Of a stretch of 64,000 nt of DNA, positions 54,343 to 64,000 are shown in pieces. The notes beneath the pieces were generated by a model that was not told where the DNA came from, did not search any database, and was given only the letters and a program-made list of their open reading frames with translations. Origin of the DNA: Desulfobulbus alkaliphilus (GTDB lineage Bacteria > Desulfobacterota > Desulfobulbia > Desulfobulbales > Desulfobulbaceae); the NCBI RefSeq assembly GCF_016918545.1, contig NZ_JAFFQC010000011.1, forward strand, positions 1-64,000, written 5' to 3'. Within the stretch, counting starts at the first letter, position 1. Each line of letters opens with the position of its first letter. The position numbers were made by a program, and so were the translations under genes.

Positions 54343-57300
54343 ATGCCTAAACGAACAGATATACACAAGATACTCATCATCGGCTCCGGGCCGATCATCA
54401 TCAGTCAGGCCTGTGAGTTCGATTATTCCGGGGCTCAGGCGGTCAAGGCCCTCAAGGAAGAGGGCTATGAGGTTGTGCTCGTCAACTCCAATCCAGCCAC
54501 CATCATGACCGATCCCGGTTTGGCCGATCGCACCTATATAGAGCCCATCACCCCTGAGTGTGTGGCCCGGATCATCGAACGGGAACGTCCAGATGCCCTC
54601 CTGCCCACTCTGGGTGGTCAGACCGGACTCAACACCGCTATCAAAGTTGCCGAAATGGGTGTGTTGGAACAGTATAATGTCGAGCTGCTGGCCGCCAATA
54701 TTGATGTCATCCGCAAGGCCGAAGGCCGCGAGGAATTCCGTGACGCCATGCGTACCATCGGCCTCAAAGTACCGGAATCGGAAATCGTGCACACCCTGGA
54801 GGAGGCCATGGCCGCCGGGGAACGGATAGGATTTCCTATCATTGTTCGACCCAGTTTCACCCTGGGTGGGACCGGTGGTGGGGTGGCCTACAACCGGAGC
54901 GAACTCAGCCGCATGGCCGCCGCCGGCATCGACCTGTCCATGACCAATGAAGTCATGCTCGAACGTTCCCTGCTTGGTTGGAAGGAATTCGAACTGGAGG
55001 TAATGCGGGACCGCAACGATAACGTGGTGATCATCTGTTCGATCGAGAATATCGATGCGATGGGAGTGCATACCGGTGATTCGCTCACCGTGGCTCCGGC
55101 CCAGACCCTGACAGATCGAGAATATCAGGATATGCGTGATGCCGCCATTGCCATCATCCGTGAGATCGGGGTGGAAACCGGTGGGTCCAATGTTCAGTTT
55201 GCCGTTAATCCGGCGGACGGCGAGTTGATGGTCATCGAAATGAATCCCCGGGTGTCGCGTTCTTCAGCCCTGGCTTCCAAAGCCACCGGCTTTCCCATTG
55301 CCAAGATCGCCGCCAAGTTGGCTGTGGGCTATACCCTGGATGAAATACGTAACGATATTACCCGGGAGACGTATGCCTCCTTTGAACCCACCATTGATTA
55401 TTGTGTGGTCAAAATTCCCCGCTGGACCTTCGAGAAATTCCCTGAAGCCGAAGATATCCTCACCACGGCGATGAAGTCGGTGGGAGAGACCATGGCCATT
55501 GGTCGCACCTTCAACGAGGCTTTCCAGAAAGGGATGCGTTCTCTGGAGGTCGGCCGCATGGGTTTTGGCTTTGACGGCAGGGAAGATCTGGAAACCCTCC
55601 ACCAGGATGACCTTGAGAAGGGATTGCACCGGCCTAACTCGAAACGGATCAATTGCATATTTGAAGCCCTGCGTCGGGGAATGAGCATTGAGCGGATTTA
55701 TGAGTTGACACATATTGATCCCTGGTTTCTCTATAATTTCCAAACCTTGATTGAAAAAGGCCGGGAGGTGGCCAGGCGCGGCTTTACCGGTCTGGACCCG
55801 GAGTTTCTTTTTCAAGTCAAACAGCATGGCTTTTCCGATGTCCAGCTGGCCCATCTCACCGGAACCTCGGAGGACGATATCCGCACATTACGTCGTCAAC
55901 TCAACCTGGAGCCAGTCTATAAACTCGTCGATACCTGTGCCGCGGAGTTTGAGTCCTACACCCCCTATTATTATTCCACCTATGAGCAGGAAGATGAGGT
56001 TAGCCCCAGTGATCGTAAGAAAATCATGATTCTCGGCGGCGGCCCCAACCGCATCGGCCAGGGCATTGAGTTTGATTACTGCTGTGTTCACGCCTCGTTC
56101 GCCCTGCGCGAGATCGGCATTGAATCGATTATGGTCAATTCCAACCCGGAAACCGTGTCCACCGATTACGACACATCCGACAAACTTTATTTCGAACCCC
56201 TGACCCGCGAGGATGTCCTCAATATCATTGAACGGGAGAAGCCCGATGGGGTCATCGTTCAGTTCGGCGGTCAAACGCCGCTTAATCTGGCAACACCATT
56301 GGCCAGGGCGGGGGTGCCCATCATCGGCACCTCCCCGGACGCCATCGATCGGGCCGAGGATCGCAAACGCTTTCAACAGTTGCTGCAGAAGCTTGGGCTG
56401 CGGCAACCGGCCAACGGCACGGCGCAGACCCTCGAGGAGGCTCTGGCCGTTGCCCGAGAGATCGGCTATCCCGTGGTCATGCGGCCCTCGTATGTGCTGG
56501 GCGGCCGCGACATGCGCATTGTCTACAACGAAGACGGTATCCGCGCCTTCATGGTCATCCCCGGTATGGTCGGCGGTGAGCATCCGGTCCTTCTTGATCA
56601 GTTCCTCAAAGATGCCATAGAGGTCGATGTCGATGCGGTCAGTGATGGCCGGATGACCGTGATCGGCGGTATTATGGAGCATATCGAAGAGGCGGGTATC
56701 CATTCCGGAGATTCGGCCTGTGTTCTGCCGCCCCATACCCTCTCTGAAGCAATGGTCAACGAAATCATCCGGGCAACCAGGGTCATGGCTGCGGAGCTGG
56801 GGGTGGTTGGCCTGATGAATGTGCAATTCGCGGTCCAGGGGTCGACCTTGTTTGTTCTTGAGGTCAATCCGCGGGCCTCGCGGACCGTGCCTTTTGTCTC
56901 CAAGGCCACCGGGGTGGCGTTGGCCAAAATCGCCACCAAGGTCATGCTGGGCATGACTTTGGAGCAACTCGGATTCATCACGGAAAAGAAATTGTCCCAT
57001 TGGGCGGTCAAGGAAGCGGTTTTCCCCTTTGACCGTTTTGAGAACGTCGACACCCTGTTGGGGCCGGAGATGAAATCCACCGGCGAAGTCATGGGTATTG
57101 ATGATGATCTCGGCCAGGCACTGGCCAAGGCTCAGCTGGCAGCCGGCACCCAGGTGCCTTTGAACGGCACGGTTTTTGTCAGTGTGCGGCATCCTGACAA
57201 GGATGCCGTGGTTCCGGTGGCGAAAAAGCTGCAGCAACTGGGCTATACCATTCTAGCTACCCGTGGGACCGCTGCCCGACTTCAAGAAAACAGCGTGACC

Positions 57301-57567
57301 TGTACGGAGGTTAATAAAATTTCCCAGGGGCGACCCCACATCCTTGATAAAATCGAGGACGGTCAGGTGCAGTGGATTCTCAATACCTCAGCCGGTACCC
57401 GGACCACCGAGGATTCGTACACTATCCGGCGGGCAGCCCTTGATTATCACATTCCCTACACCACCACCATTACCGGTGGGTCAGCCATGACCCAGGCCAT
57501 GGAATCGGTGCGGAAAAAAAAGATCGGCGTCAAGACCATTCAGGAGTACGCAAAGAACATTGACTGA
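54343..57567 (+). CDS. carB: Carbamoyl-phosphate synthase large subunit
   Basis: A 1074-residue enzyme making carbamoyl phosphate for pyrimidines and arginine. Two homologous ATP-grasp halves are evident: [17 protein letters not shown] and [16 protein letters not shown] open the first and second, with [12 protein letters not shown] and [12 protein letters not shown] as the ATP loops, and a C-terminal MGS-like allosteric domain begins near residue 940 ([13 protein letters not shown]). Length is typical. Operon with carA. Confidence 0.98.
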   Translation: MPKRTDIHKILIIGSGPIIISQACEFDYSGAQAVKALKEEGYEVVLVNSNPATIMTDPGLADRTYIEPITPECVARIIERERPDALLPTLGGQTGLNTAIKVAEMGVLEQYNVELLAANIDVIRKAEGREEFRDAMRTIGLKVPESEIVHTLEEAMAAGERIGFPIIVRPSFTLGGTGGGVAYNRSELSRMAAAGIDLSMTNEVMLERSLLGWKEFELEVMRDRNDNVVIICSIENIDAMGVHTGDSLTVAPAQTLTDREYQDMRDAAIAIIREIGVETGGSNVQFAVNPADGELMVIEMNPRVSRSSALASKATGFPIAKIAAKLAVGYTLDEIRNDITRETYASFEPTIDYCVVKIPRWTFEKFPEAEDILTTAMKSVGETMAIGRTFNEAFQKGMRSLEVGRMGFGFDGREDLETLHQDDLEKGLHRPNSKRINCIFEALRRGMSIERIYELTHIDPWFLYNFQTLIEKGREVARRGFTGLDPEFLFQVKQHGFSDVQLAHLTGTSEDDIRTLRRQLNLEPVYKLVDTCAAEFESYTPYYYSTYEQEDEVSPSDRKKIMILGGGPNRIGQGIEFDYCCVHASFALREIGIESIMVNSNPETVSTDYDTSDKLYFEPLTREDVLNIIEREKPDGVIVQFGGQTPLNLATPLARAGVPIIGTSPDAIDRAEDRKRFQQLLQKLGLRQPANGTAQTLEEALAVAREIGYPVVMRPSYVLGGRDMRIVYNEDGIRAFMVIPGMVGGEHPVLLDQFLKDAIEVDVDAVSDGRMTVIGGIMEHIEEAGIHSGDSACVLPPHTLSEAMVNEIIRATRVMAAELGVVGLMNVQFAVQGSTLFVLEVNPRASRTVPFVSKATGVALAKIATKVMLGMTLEQLGFITEKKLSHWAVKEAVFPFDRFENVDTLLGPEMKSTGEVMGIDDDLGQALAKAQLAAGTQVPLNGTVFVSVRHPDKDAVVPVAKKLQQLGYTILATRGTAARLQENSVTCTEVNKISQGRPHILDKIEDGQVQWILNTSAGTRTTEDSYTIRRAALDYHIPYTTTITGGSAMTQAMESVRKKKIGVKTIQEYAKNID

Positions 57568-57670
57568 AAAGAAAACGATGTTAATGTTGTAGTGTGGAGC
57601 AGACTGAAAAAAGAAGAGGCAAGGGGGGAACCCCTGACGCCCTTGATCATGATTCTTTGGAGATAATTTT

Positions 57671-59662
57671 TTGAATACTTTTTATAAAAATTTAAGTATG
57701 TGGCTGGTTATCGGCTTGTCCATGATCATGCTGTTCCAGCTGTTCAGCACCCCGCAACAGCCTACGGAATCCATTACCTACAGTGAATTCTGGTCCAGTG
57801 TGGAAAGCGGTGTGATTAACAGGGTCCATATCCAGGGCGGCGAAATAACCGGTACTGCCCAGGATGGTCGACCTTTTCGCACCGTGGCGCCGAACGATGC
57901 GGAACTGATTCCCATGCTCAGGGAATCGCGGGTGGACATCTCGGTTAAAAAACCGGATGAAACCCCCTGGTACCTGACTGTTTTCGTTTCCTGGTTCCCG
58001 ATGCTGCTGCTGATCGGCGTCTGGATTTTCTTCATGCGCCAGATGCAGATGGGCGGCAAAGGCGGGGCCCTCTCCTTTGGGAAAACCAGGGCCAAACTGC
58101 AGGCGGAGGGTGAGGTCAAGGTGACCTTCAAGGATGTCGCCGGCATTGACGAGGCCAAGGAAGAACTGGAAGAAATCATCGATTTCCTTCGTGATCCTCA
58201 GAAGTTCACCAACCTGGGCGGCCGTATTCCCAAAGGCGTGCTCCTCGCCGGTCCTCCGGGCACCGGCAAGACCCTGCTCGCCAGAGCCATTGCCGGTGAG
58301 GCCGGAGTACCGTTTTTCACCATCTCCGGCTCGGACTTTGTTGAGATGTTTGTCGGTGTCGGGGCCTCACGGGTTCGTGATCTCTTCGGCCAGGGCAAGA
58401 AGAACGCACCCTGTATTATTTTTATCGATGAGATTGATGCCGTTGGCCGCCACCGTGGCGCTGGCCTGGGCGGTGGCCATGACGAACGCGAACAAACTCT
58501 GAATCAGCTTCTGGTGGAAATGGATGGTTTCGAGGGCAATGAGGGCGTCATTATCATTGCCGCCACCAACAGGCCCGATGTCCTCGATCCGGCCCTGCTG
58601 CGACCGGGACGCTTTGACCGTCAGGTTGTGGTGCCGGTACCGGATGTCAAGGGCCGGCAGATGATCCTCGAGATCTACGGAAAACGGACCAAATTGGCCG
58701 CTGATGTCGATATGGCGGTCATAGCCCGCGGCACACCGGGATTTTCCGGCGCGGACCTTGAGAACCTGGTCAACGAGGCGGCCCTCATGGCTGCCCGGGA
58801 AAGCAAGGAAGAAGTCACCGCCGTTCATCTGGAGCGGGCTAAGGACAAGGTCATCATGGGCACGGAACGTAAGTCCATGATTATCAGTGACCGGGAGAAA
58901 GAAATCACCGCTTATCATGAAGCCGGTCATGCCTTGGTGGCCCGGTTGCTGCCCGGCACCGATCCGATTCATAAAGTCACCATCATTCCCCGGGGCCGTG
59001 CCCTGGGAGTCACCATGCAACTGCCCGTGGACGAGCGCTACACCCACGCCCGCGGTTATCTGCTCAACACCATCGCCATTCTCTTTGGTGGTCGGATTGC
59101 GGAGAAACTGGTTTTCAACGAAATCACCACCGGGGCCGGGAACGATATCGAGCGGGCCAGTGAACTGGCGCGAAAAATGGTCTGCGAGTGGGGGATGAGC
59201 GATGAGCTGGGGCCTTTGTCCTACGGCAAGAAAGAAGAGCAGATTTTCCTGGGTCGGGAGATCGCCCAGCACCGCGACTACAGTGAGCAGACCGCCCGCA
59301 ATATCGATGCTGCGGTCAAGCAGATCATCTTTGAAGCAACTGAAAAGGTCACTAATCTGCTCCAGGAAAACATGGCCATTCTCAAGGCCATAGCCTCTGA
59401 ACTCTTGGAAAAGGAAACCATTGTACTCGATGATATCGATCGGATCATTGCCGAGCATCGTGGCGAACCGGTTGTCAAGAGCAGTAGCGAAGAGACTTCC
59501 CGGCAGGAGACTGCAACAGAGACTGCGACAGAGCAAGTGGCGGAGGAAAGCGCGGCAGAGACCTCGGAGGGAACAGCTGAAGAAACTGAGGAGGAAGAAA
59601 GGGTGGAAAAGCAACCGGTGGCGGAAACCACCGATGAGGCCGTAAGATCCACCAGCAACTGA
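57671..59662 (+). CDS. ftsH: ATP-dependent zinc metalloprotease FtsH
   Basis: A 663-residue membrane-anchored AAA+ protease degrading misfolded membrane proteins and regulators. Transmembrane helices are at about 10-24 and 108-126 flanking a small periplasmic domain. Walker A is GPPGTGKT, Walker B FIDEIDAV, the SRH region [18 protein letters not shown] and the protease site HEAGH. A C-terminal extension of about 55 residues is strikingly Glu/Thr/Ala-rich ([16 protein letters not shown]). The start is TTG 57671 with GGAG about 9 nt upstream; no ATG fits. Terminator at 59701. Confidence 0.97.
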   Translation: MNTFYKNLSMWLVIGLSMIMLFQLFSTPQQPTESITYSEFWSSVESGVINRVHIQGGEITGTAQDGRPFRTVAPNDAELIPMLRESRVDISVKKPDETPWYLTVFVSWFPMLLLIGVWIFFMRQMQMGGKGGALSFGKTRAKLQAEGEVKVTFKDVAGIDEAKEELEEIIDFLRDPQKFTNLGGRIPKGVLLAGPPGTGKTLLARAIAGEAGVPFFTISGSDFVEMFVGVGASRVRDLFGQGKKNAPCIIFIDEIDAVGRHRGAGLGGGHDEREQTLNQLLVEMDGFEGNEGVIIIAATNRPDVLDPALLRPGRFDRQVVVPVPDVKGRQMILEIYGKRTKLAADVDMAVIARGTPGFSGADLENLVNEAALMAARESKEEVTAVHLERAKDKVIMGTERKSMIISDREKEITAYHEAGHALVARLLPGTDPIHKVTIIPRGRALGVTMQLPVDERYTHARGYLLNTIAILFGGRIAEKLVFNEITTGAGNDIERASELARKMVCEWGMSDELGPLSYGKKEEQIFLGREIAQHRDYSEQTARNIDAAVKQIIFEATEKVTNLLQENMAILKAIASELLEKETIVLDDIDRIIAEHRGEPVVKSSSEETSRQETATETATEQVAEESAAETSEGTAEETEEEERVEKQPVAETTDEAVRSTSN

Positions 59663-59700
59663 TACTGTTTGCTCCAGAACACCTCAGGGTGACAATGCGG

Positions 59701-59737
59701 CTTGAATTTTCTTCGGAAAATTCAAGCCTTTTTTTTT
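59701..59737 (+). terminator. Rho-independent terminator after ftsH
   Basis: CTTGAATTTTC pairs perfectly with GAAAATTCAAG around a TTCG tetraloop, followed by nine T. A short TIR element begins 26 bp downstream. Confidence 0.95.
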
Positions 59738-59762
59738 GGGGGCAATACTATCATGCATGCAT

Positions 59763-59900
59763 CCTGAATCCGTGACGGCTGGACGCTTGTTTTGGATATC
59801 TCTTGCTGTAATCAGATTATAATTACTACAGTGGAATCCTTGAGAGCAACCTGCACCAGTCGCCCTACGGGGTGTGCGGACGAATGCTCAGGGATCCAGG
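59763..59900 (+). mobile_element. Short-class copy (about 138 bp) of the TIR element
   Basis: Opens CCTGAATCCGTGACGGCTGG and closes GCTCAGGGATCCAGG, with CGCCCTACGGGGTG joined directly to the R end. It lies between the ftsH terminator and folP, about 100 bp before folP. Flanks TGCAT and TATGC do not match exactly. All four short copies have GGATCCAGG-type R ends or a variant of them. Confidence 0.87.
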
Positions 59901-59999
59901 TATGCAGTCAAACATATCGAGGGGGGGAGGTTGGGGTGAGGCACGAACTCCAACACACAGCAGGCTGTTTGCGCCAACTTTCAAGGGATACAGAGAAAC

Positions 60000-60806
60000 A
60001 TGCGACACGCTGTGCACATCATGGGGATCCTCAATGTCACCCCGGATTCTTTTTCCGATGGAGGATCCTGGACGAGTCAGGCAGCACTCATGGACCGAAT
60101 CGACACCCTGTTACGTGAAGGGGTCGAGTATATCGATGTCGGTGGCGAGTCGACCCGTCCTTTTGCCAGGCCGGTGAGCGTGGAGGAAGAGCTACGTCGG
60201 GTCCTGCCGGCTATCCGCGCCATTCGAGCGCGCAGTTCTTCCCTGCCCATCTCCATCGATACCACTAAGGCCAGGGTTGCCGCCGAAGCCCTGGCCGCCG
60301 GGGCCACTATAGTTAATGATATCTCTGCCCTGCGTCATGACCCGGATATGATCCGGGTGGTGGCTGGTTATGTGGGGCCGGTGATCATCATGCACATGCA
60401 GGGCAATCCCGCCACCATGCAGGTGCAGCCCTCCTACCGGGACGTGGTGGTCGAAATCAACGGTTTTTTCACCGAGCGGATCGCCCGGCTGGAAGAGCAG
60501 GGTATTGACCGGGGCCGAATCATCATTGATCCCGGAATCGGCTTTGGCAAAACCCTGGAGCATAACCTCACCATCCTCCGCAATATTCCTGCCTTTAAGC
60601 ACCATGGCTGCCCGGTGCTCATCGGCCATTCCCGTAAGTCTTTTTTCGGCCAGCTGTTCGACCTGCCGGTGCAGGAACGTGACTGGCCGACTGCTGTGGT
60701 TTCTGCTTTCTGTGCCCGCCAGGGTGTGGACATCCTTCGGGTCCACGATATCCGCGTGAACCGGATGGCCTTGACCATGGAACATCTTTTGCGAGAGGAT
60801 CACTGA
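60000..60806 (+). CDS. folP: Dihydropteroate synthase
   Basis: A 268-residue TIM-barrel enzyme joining p-aminobenzoate to dihydropterin pyrophosphate in folate synthesis. Signatures are ILNVTPDSFSDGG, DVGGESTRP, ISIDTTKARVAAEALAAGA, DPGIGFGKTLEHN and the phosphate-site LIGHSRKSFFGQL. ATG 60000 has AAGGGA about 11 nt upstream. The ftsH-folP order is a conserved neighbourhood, but here an element and a terminator separate them, and the usual cdaA that often follows is absent. Confidence 0.96.
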   Translation: MRHAVHIMGILNVTPDSFSDGGSWTSQAALMDRIDTLLREGVEYIDVGGESTRPFARPVSVEEELRRVLPAIRAIRARSSSLPISIDTTKARVAAEALAAGATIVNDISALRHDPDMIRVVAGYVGPVIIMHMQGNPATMQVQPSYRDVVVEINGFFTERIARLEEQGIDRGRIIIDPGIGFGKTLEHNLTILRNIPAFKHHGCPVLIGHSRKSFFGQLFDLPVQERDWPTAVVSAFCARQGVDILRVHDIRVNRMALTMEHLLREDH

Positions 60807-60901
60807 ACCAAACCTGCGGATTGCCGTTCCCAGGTCATGCCGCTTTGTGCTTGCGCTTGGCACACATTGACCTGCAAAGATGGGGGTGGACCTGGGATCG
60901 C

Positions 60902-63900
60902 TTACCGTGGATGCCCCTGGGGCTGGGCCGAAGGCACAGCTGAAAGCTCCACCGTCAGCAGCATCTCTTTGTCCTGACGCATGATGCGCAACTGCACTTC
61001 CTCACCTGGTTTTCTATCCAGCAGGCTGATACGAAAAGCAGTGATGTCGAGCATCGGTTGATCATCCAGAGCAAGGATGCGGTCTTCCGGCTGCAATCCC
61101 GCTTCCTCGGCCAGGCCTTGGGTGCTGACTTGTTTGACCCTCACCCGGCCAGGTCCATCCAACTCATCCTCGATGAGTACTACCCCCACCCTGGCCGCCG
61201 GCTGCAGAGTTATCGGACGAGGGTAGAGCAGATAGTCGACCTGCCCTGTCCGCGGCAATGGATCACCGGCGCTGGTCACCACCCGCTGTACAATGCCTGG
61301 CACCCTTCGTTCAACCCTGGGCGGAATGCCGCTGTCCTTGCCGACATGGCCATTGCCGGCCAGAACCACCATTTGGTGGCCTGGATAGCGTTCCAGAGTC
61401 CGGGCCACCGATTCGGCCATGGCTTCATCCCACAGGGCCTGGGCCTGAAGAAAACCGCTGAATCCAGCGTTTTCGGCTGTAGGATGGCCCTGGTACACAG
61501 CTGCCAACCGCTGGCGGTATCCTTCGATGTCCAGGTCCCGCTCCCTTGGTATCTGCGCGCGCTGCTCATAGGTCAGGTTGGCTGTAGAGCCGTCCGTAAA
61601 GACCCGGTTGGTGATACCTTTGTCCAGGTTGAGGCCGACGAGAGGAATGCGCTTGGCTCTGGCATAGAGAAAAATATCGCGGTAGAGACGATAATCATAC
61701 CCCCAGACTTCAAAGTATCTGCTGCTTCTGATGAAGCCGGTTTCGTCGATCTTGCCGTGAATGAAATCATCCAGGGCCTGTTGACTGGAGCGGGGAAACA
61801 TCTCCAGGCCAATGACCAGGGGAATATCACGGGCCTTGAGGGCCTGGATGATCTGCAGCTGCAGAAAATGGTCCGTGTAGTCGGTGTGCTGTTCACCCAG
61901 ATAGACCACCTGACTTCGGACGAGATCATCGATGATCTGGTCAAAATCTGTCCGTGCCTGGTCCGGTACCCCCAGCGGCTTGTCGACCAGAGGGACAATT
62001 ATGCCCTTGGTTGTTGTCGCGGTATGTTGTTCCGTGTTGTCGCCATCGAGGAATTGGAGGCGGGAAAACGCCCCGTAATGGCGCAATTTATGGGCCGTTT
62101 GCGCGGTCTCCCGCGCCGAGGTGCTGTCCACCAGGACCATGACCTCATCAGGATTAAGGGGGGAATGACGGACATCCAGACGAAGGCCGATGCCCATGGG
62201 TGATGGGCGGGCAAACAGGCTTTGGCGCGCAGCAGAGTCTCCTGCAAAAAGCCAGCTACCGTCGGCCAGCTCGCCGGGATCGATCGCCTCTGCGACCAGA
62301 ATACGACAACCCATGTGATCAAGAACATCGAGCAGCGGTTGGTATATTGGCAGCAGGTGCTCCGGTGGCGCCACCACGTTTCTGGTTCTGGCACCGAGAA
62401 ATTGCGACCAGGTGGGAGGCAGCTCAGCCGGATCCAGCCGGCGGAAAAGATCATACTGATCATCTACAACCAGGCGGATTGGCAGGCTGTCCAATTCGAT
62501 GGTCATCGATGCCCTGGCGGTGTTTGTGGTCAGGGGTATGGCCTGTTCGCCGCTCAGGGTGATCACCCGCACCGGGATAGTCAACAGGTACGGTTCCGCT
62601 GTGTCCTGGACCAGGGTAAAACTGAGCTGGGTTCGACCTCCACGTTGATCAATATAGACCTCTTCTATGGTCATACCTGGGATGTCTGTCCGCTCCAGCC
62701 ACTGGCGGAAGAACGGGCGCAGATCATGACCGGAAACGCGGGAAAAGGATGCTTCCAGATCATACCAATCGGCTCTGAGGCCCTGCATGCGCTGATAGAA
62801 GTCGCGGACACCGGCGATGAACTTTTCCTCGCCGATGTGTTGGTTGAGCATGCGCATGACCATGGCTGCCTTGTCGTACCCCACGGCCCGGCGGGCACGG
62901 TCCATGGTCTCGCCTTCTCCGCCGTGGCGGAAATCTTTCAAGGGTATGGTGTTGTCCTCGCGAAGATACGCCTGGGCGCGGATGAGAAGATTTTTTCGGT
63001 ACAGGAGGTCGCGGTCAACATCAGCGGCAAAGCTGTGGTCAGCAAGGTAGGTGGTCAAGCCCTCGCTCCAGTTGCCGCCGCTTTCACTGACCCTGACCGC
63101 GTTGCCGAACCAGGAATGCACGATCTCGTGGCCAAGGGAGGTGTCTTTGATAAAGGGCAGACGAAGAACTGCCTGGCCGAGCAGGGTAAAGGTAGGCAGG
63201 GCATACCCTGTGGGCAGGCGATTGGCGACAACAGCATACTTCGGGTAGGGAAAGGGGCCGATAAGCTCTTCAAAGCGAAGAATGAGTTCGGCGGTGGCGT
63301 CGAGGTACTCCGCAGCCAGGTGCGCATCTTCCGGAAAAAAATAGGTTGCGATGGTGACCTCGCCCGCTTGACGGGAATGGACTTCATAGGGACCGGCAAC
63401 AAAATTGAGGTTTCTCAGGGGCTGAGAGAAGGATGTGGTCACCCGACGACCGGTGGCGGTTGGCACCAGTTGCAGCGTGTCGGATTCTGTCCGTGCGGAA
63501 AAATCCCGCGGTAGGTTGGCCTCCAGGGAAAAGAGAACATCCCGGTCCGTCTGCGGGTGCCAGGAGCCGGTCAAGGTGATACCATCGGTACGTATCAGGT
63601 TGCGGTCCGCTCCCTGAGGGGCGGTCTGCAGCTGCCAGGAAAGAGTGAGCACCTGCACTCCTGCTGCTTCATCGATGACCAGGGTGTTGAAGGCTGAGAC
63701 CTGGGGAATGCGTGGTGTCCGCCCTTCTTCTTCCAGAATCAGACCGGTGAGCCGCAGGTGACCGCAGTTGAGGTGCAGCGCCATGCCCGCCGGGATGGTC
63801 AGCCGCGAGGTGCCGTGTACCAGTGCCTTGTCAAGAGTGAAGTTGAGGGCGATGTGGTGCCGGGGATGGTCCGTGCCGGCATTAGCGGCCTGGGCAAAGG

Positions 63901-63961
63901 TAACCAGCAGGGCGAGCAGGCCGGTGATTACAAGGGTCAGGGGCATGGAGTGTCGATTCAT
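60902..63961 (-). CDS. Exported M1-like metallopeptidase fused to ChaN-type haem-binding domain and PDZ domain
   Basis: A 1019-residue protein with a signal peptide (about 1-28). Residues about 30-480 are an M1-type peptidase: zinc site HEIVH at 278-282 and Glu300 in NWSEGL. The spacing from the second His to Glu has 17 residues instead of 18, and the aminopeptidase GAMEN motif is replaced by GYALPTFTLL. Residues about 650-890 form a ChaN/haem-binding uptake-like domain (VYLGEQHTDYTDH, GLEMFPRSSQQALDDF). The last ~95 residues are a PDZ domain (STQGLAEEAGLQPEDRILAL). Likely periplasmic or surface; it may release or capture haem or iron from proteins. The combined role is inference. The start codon has no clear ribosome binding site. 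Confidence 0.9.
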   Translation of the reverse strand: MNRHSMPLTLVITGLLALLVTFAQAANAGTDHPRHHIALNFTLDKALVHGTSRLTIPAGMALHLNCGHLRLTGLILEEEGRTPRIPQVSAFNTLVIDEAAGVQVLTLSWQLQTAPQGADRNLIRTDGITLTGSWHPQTDRDVLFSLEANLPRDFSARTESDTLQLVPTATGRRVTTSFSQPLRNLNFVAGPYEVHSRQAGEVTIATYFFPEDAHLAAEYLDATAELILRFEELIGPFPYPKYAVVANRLPTGYALPTFTLLGQAVLRLPFIKDTSLGHEIVHSWFGNAVRVSESGGNWSEGLTTYLADHSFAADVDRDLLYRKNLLIRAQAYLREDNTIPLKDFRHGGEGETMDRARRAVGYDKAAMVMRMLNQHIGEEKFIAGVRDFYQRMQGLRADWYDLEASFSRVSGHDLRPFFRQWLERTDIPGMTIEEVYIDQRGGRTQLSFTLVQDTAEPYLLTIPVRVITLSGEQAIPLTTNTARASMTIELDSLPIRLVVDDQYDLFRRLDPAELPPTWSQFLGARTRNVVAPPEHLLPIYQPLLDVLDHMGCRILVAEAIDPGELADGSWLFAGDSAARQSLFARPSPMGIGLRLDVRHSPLNPDEVMVLVDSTSARETAQTAHKLRHYGAFSRLQFLDGDNTEQHTATTTKGIIVPLVDKPLGVPDQARTDFDQIIDDLVRSQVVYLGEQHTDYTDHFLQLQIIQALKARDIPLVIGLEMFPRSSQQALDDFIHGKIDETGFIRSSRYFEVWGYDYRLYRDIFLYARAKRIPLVGLNLDKGITNRVFTDGSTANLTYEQRAQIPRERDLDIEGYRQRLAAVYQGHPTAENAGFSGFLQAQALWDEAMAESVARTLERYPGHQMVVLAGNGHVGKDSGIPPRVERRVPGIVQRVVTSAGDPLPRTGQVDYLLYPRPITLQPAARVGVVLIEDELDGPGRVRVKQVSTQGLAEEAGLQPEDRILALDDQPMLDITAFRISLLDRKPGEEVQLRIMRQDKEMLLTVELSAVPSAQPQGHPR

Positions 63962-64000
63962 GGCATGAAGTGATGTGTGGGACTGAAAAAGTGTACTTCC

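Noticed and set aside
62222-63514. A 430-codon plus-strand open frame opposite the M1-ChaN gene
   Set aside because: The minus-strand protein has clear domains; the plus frame has none.

Overview
The window looks like a chromosomal segment of an anaerobic, Gram-negative Desulfobacterota bacterium, most plausibly of the Desulfobulbales. That placement is an inference. It rests on rubrerythrin, a split 'archaeal-type' glutamate synthase with ferredoxin modules, paired TatA proteins, a Kdo transferase and Lol lipoprotein-export genes (an LPS outer membrane), and housekeeping neighbourhoods common in that phylum (rsfS-gpmI, lysS-lolC-lolD, ftsH-folP). Base composition appears moderately GC-rich; the first 2.7 kb is visibly more AT-rich.

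Layout. 1-2.75 kb: an acquired module with two translationally coupled tyrosine recombinases and a partial third ORF at the edge. 2.75-8.5 kb: a TPR-like lipoprotein, an ABHD14-like hydrolase and topoisomerase III. 8.9-14.7 kb: rsfS, gpmI, thrC, purine nucleoside phosphorylase and mtaD. 14.9-20.75 kb: two tatA genes and a three-gene glutamate synthase operon closed by a strong terminator. 20.9-24.6 kb (minus): ogt with a small gene, and a class A PBP with a Cys-rich protein, divergent from mutL. 24.6-32.7 kb: mutL, hisD-rsmG, leuB, a divergent prs, asd. 33.1-39.0 kb (minus): rubrerythrin, lysS-lolC-lolD, rlmD. 39.6-43.7 kb: an NtrC-type regulator and a GGDEF/degenerate-EAL protein. 44.5-48.4 kb: grpE-dnaK and trpS. 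48.7-51.1 kb (minus): a cyclophilin-FKBP fusion and an MFS exporter. 51.7-60.8 kb: waaA, carA-carB, ftsH, folP. 60.9-64 kb (minus): a very large M1 peptidase-ChaN-PDZ fusion.

The main discovery candidate is not a gene. Almost every long intergenic gap holds a copy of one interspersed element, about 218 bp long, with a 13-bp terminal inverted repeat CCTGAATCCGTGA at both ends. I count 15 recognisable copies plus three terminal remnants in 64 kb. Six copies are flanked by perfect 5-bp target-site duplications (AAAGG, AGAGT, CATTA, ATTTC, ATAAA, ACGAA) and two more by 4/5 matches. One copy sits inside another, with its own ATAAA duplication. There is a second, roughly 127-138-bp size class lacking the central block. 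The element carries no credible ORF but contains a conserved imperfect hairpin of about 15 bp and a UUCG-type GC hairpin. It therefore behaves as a non-autonomous MITE-like transposon with unusually high local density.

The insertions have remodelled genes. One replaced the last residues and stop codon of leuB and separated leuB from prs. Another supplies the Shine-Dalgarno AGGAG just upstream of rsfS. In copy descriptions, 'L end' means the end reading CCTGAATCCGTGACGGCTGG inward and 'R end' means the end reading CCTGAATCCGTGAGCGTTCG inward; '+' strand means the L end comes first.
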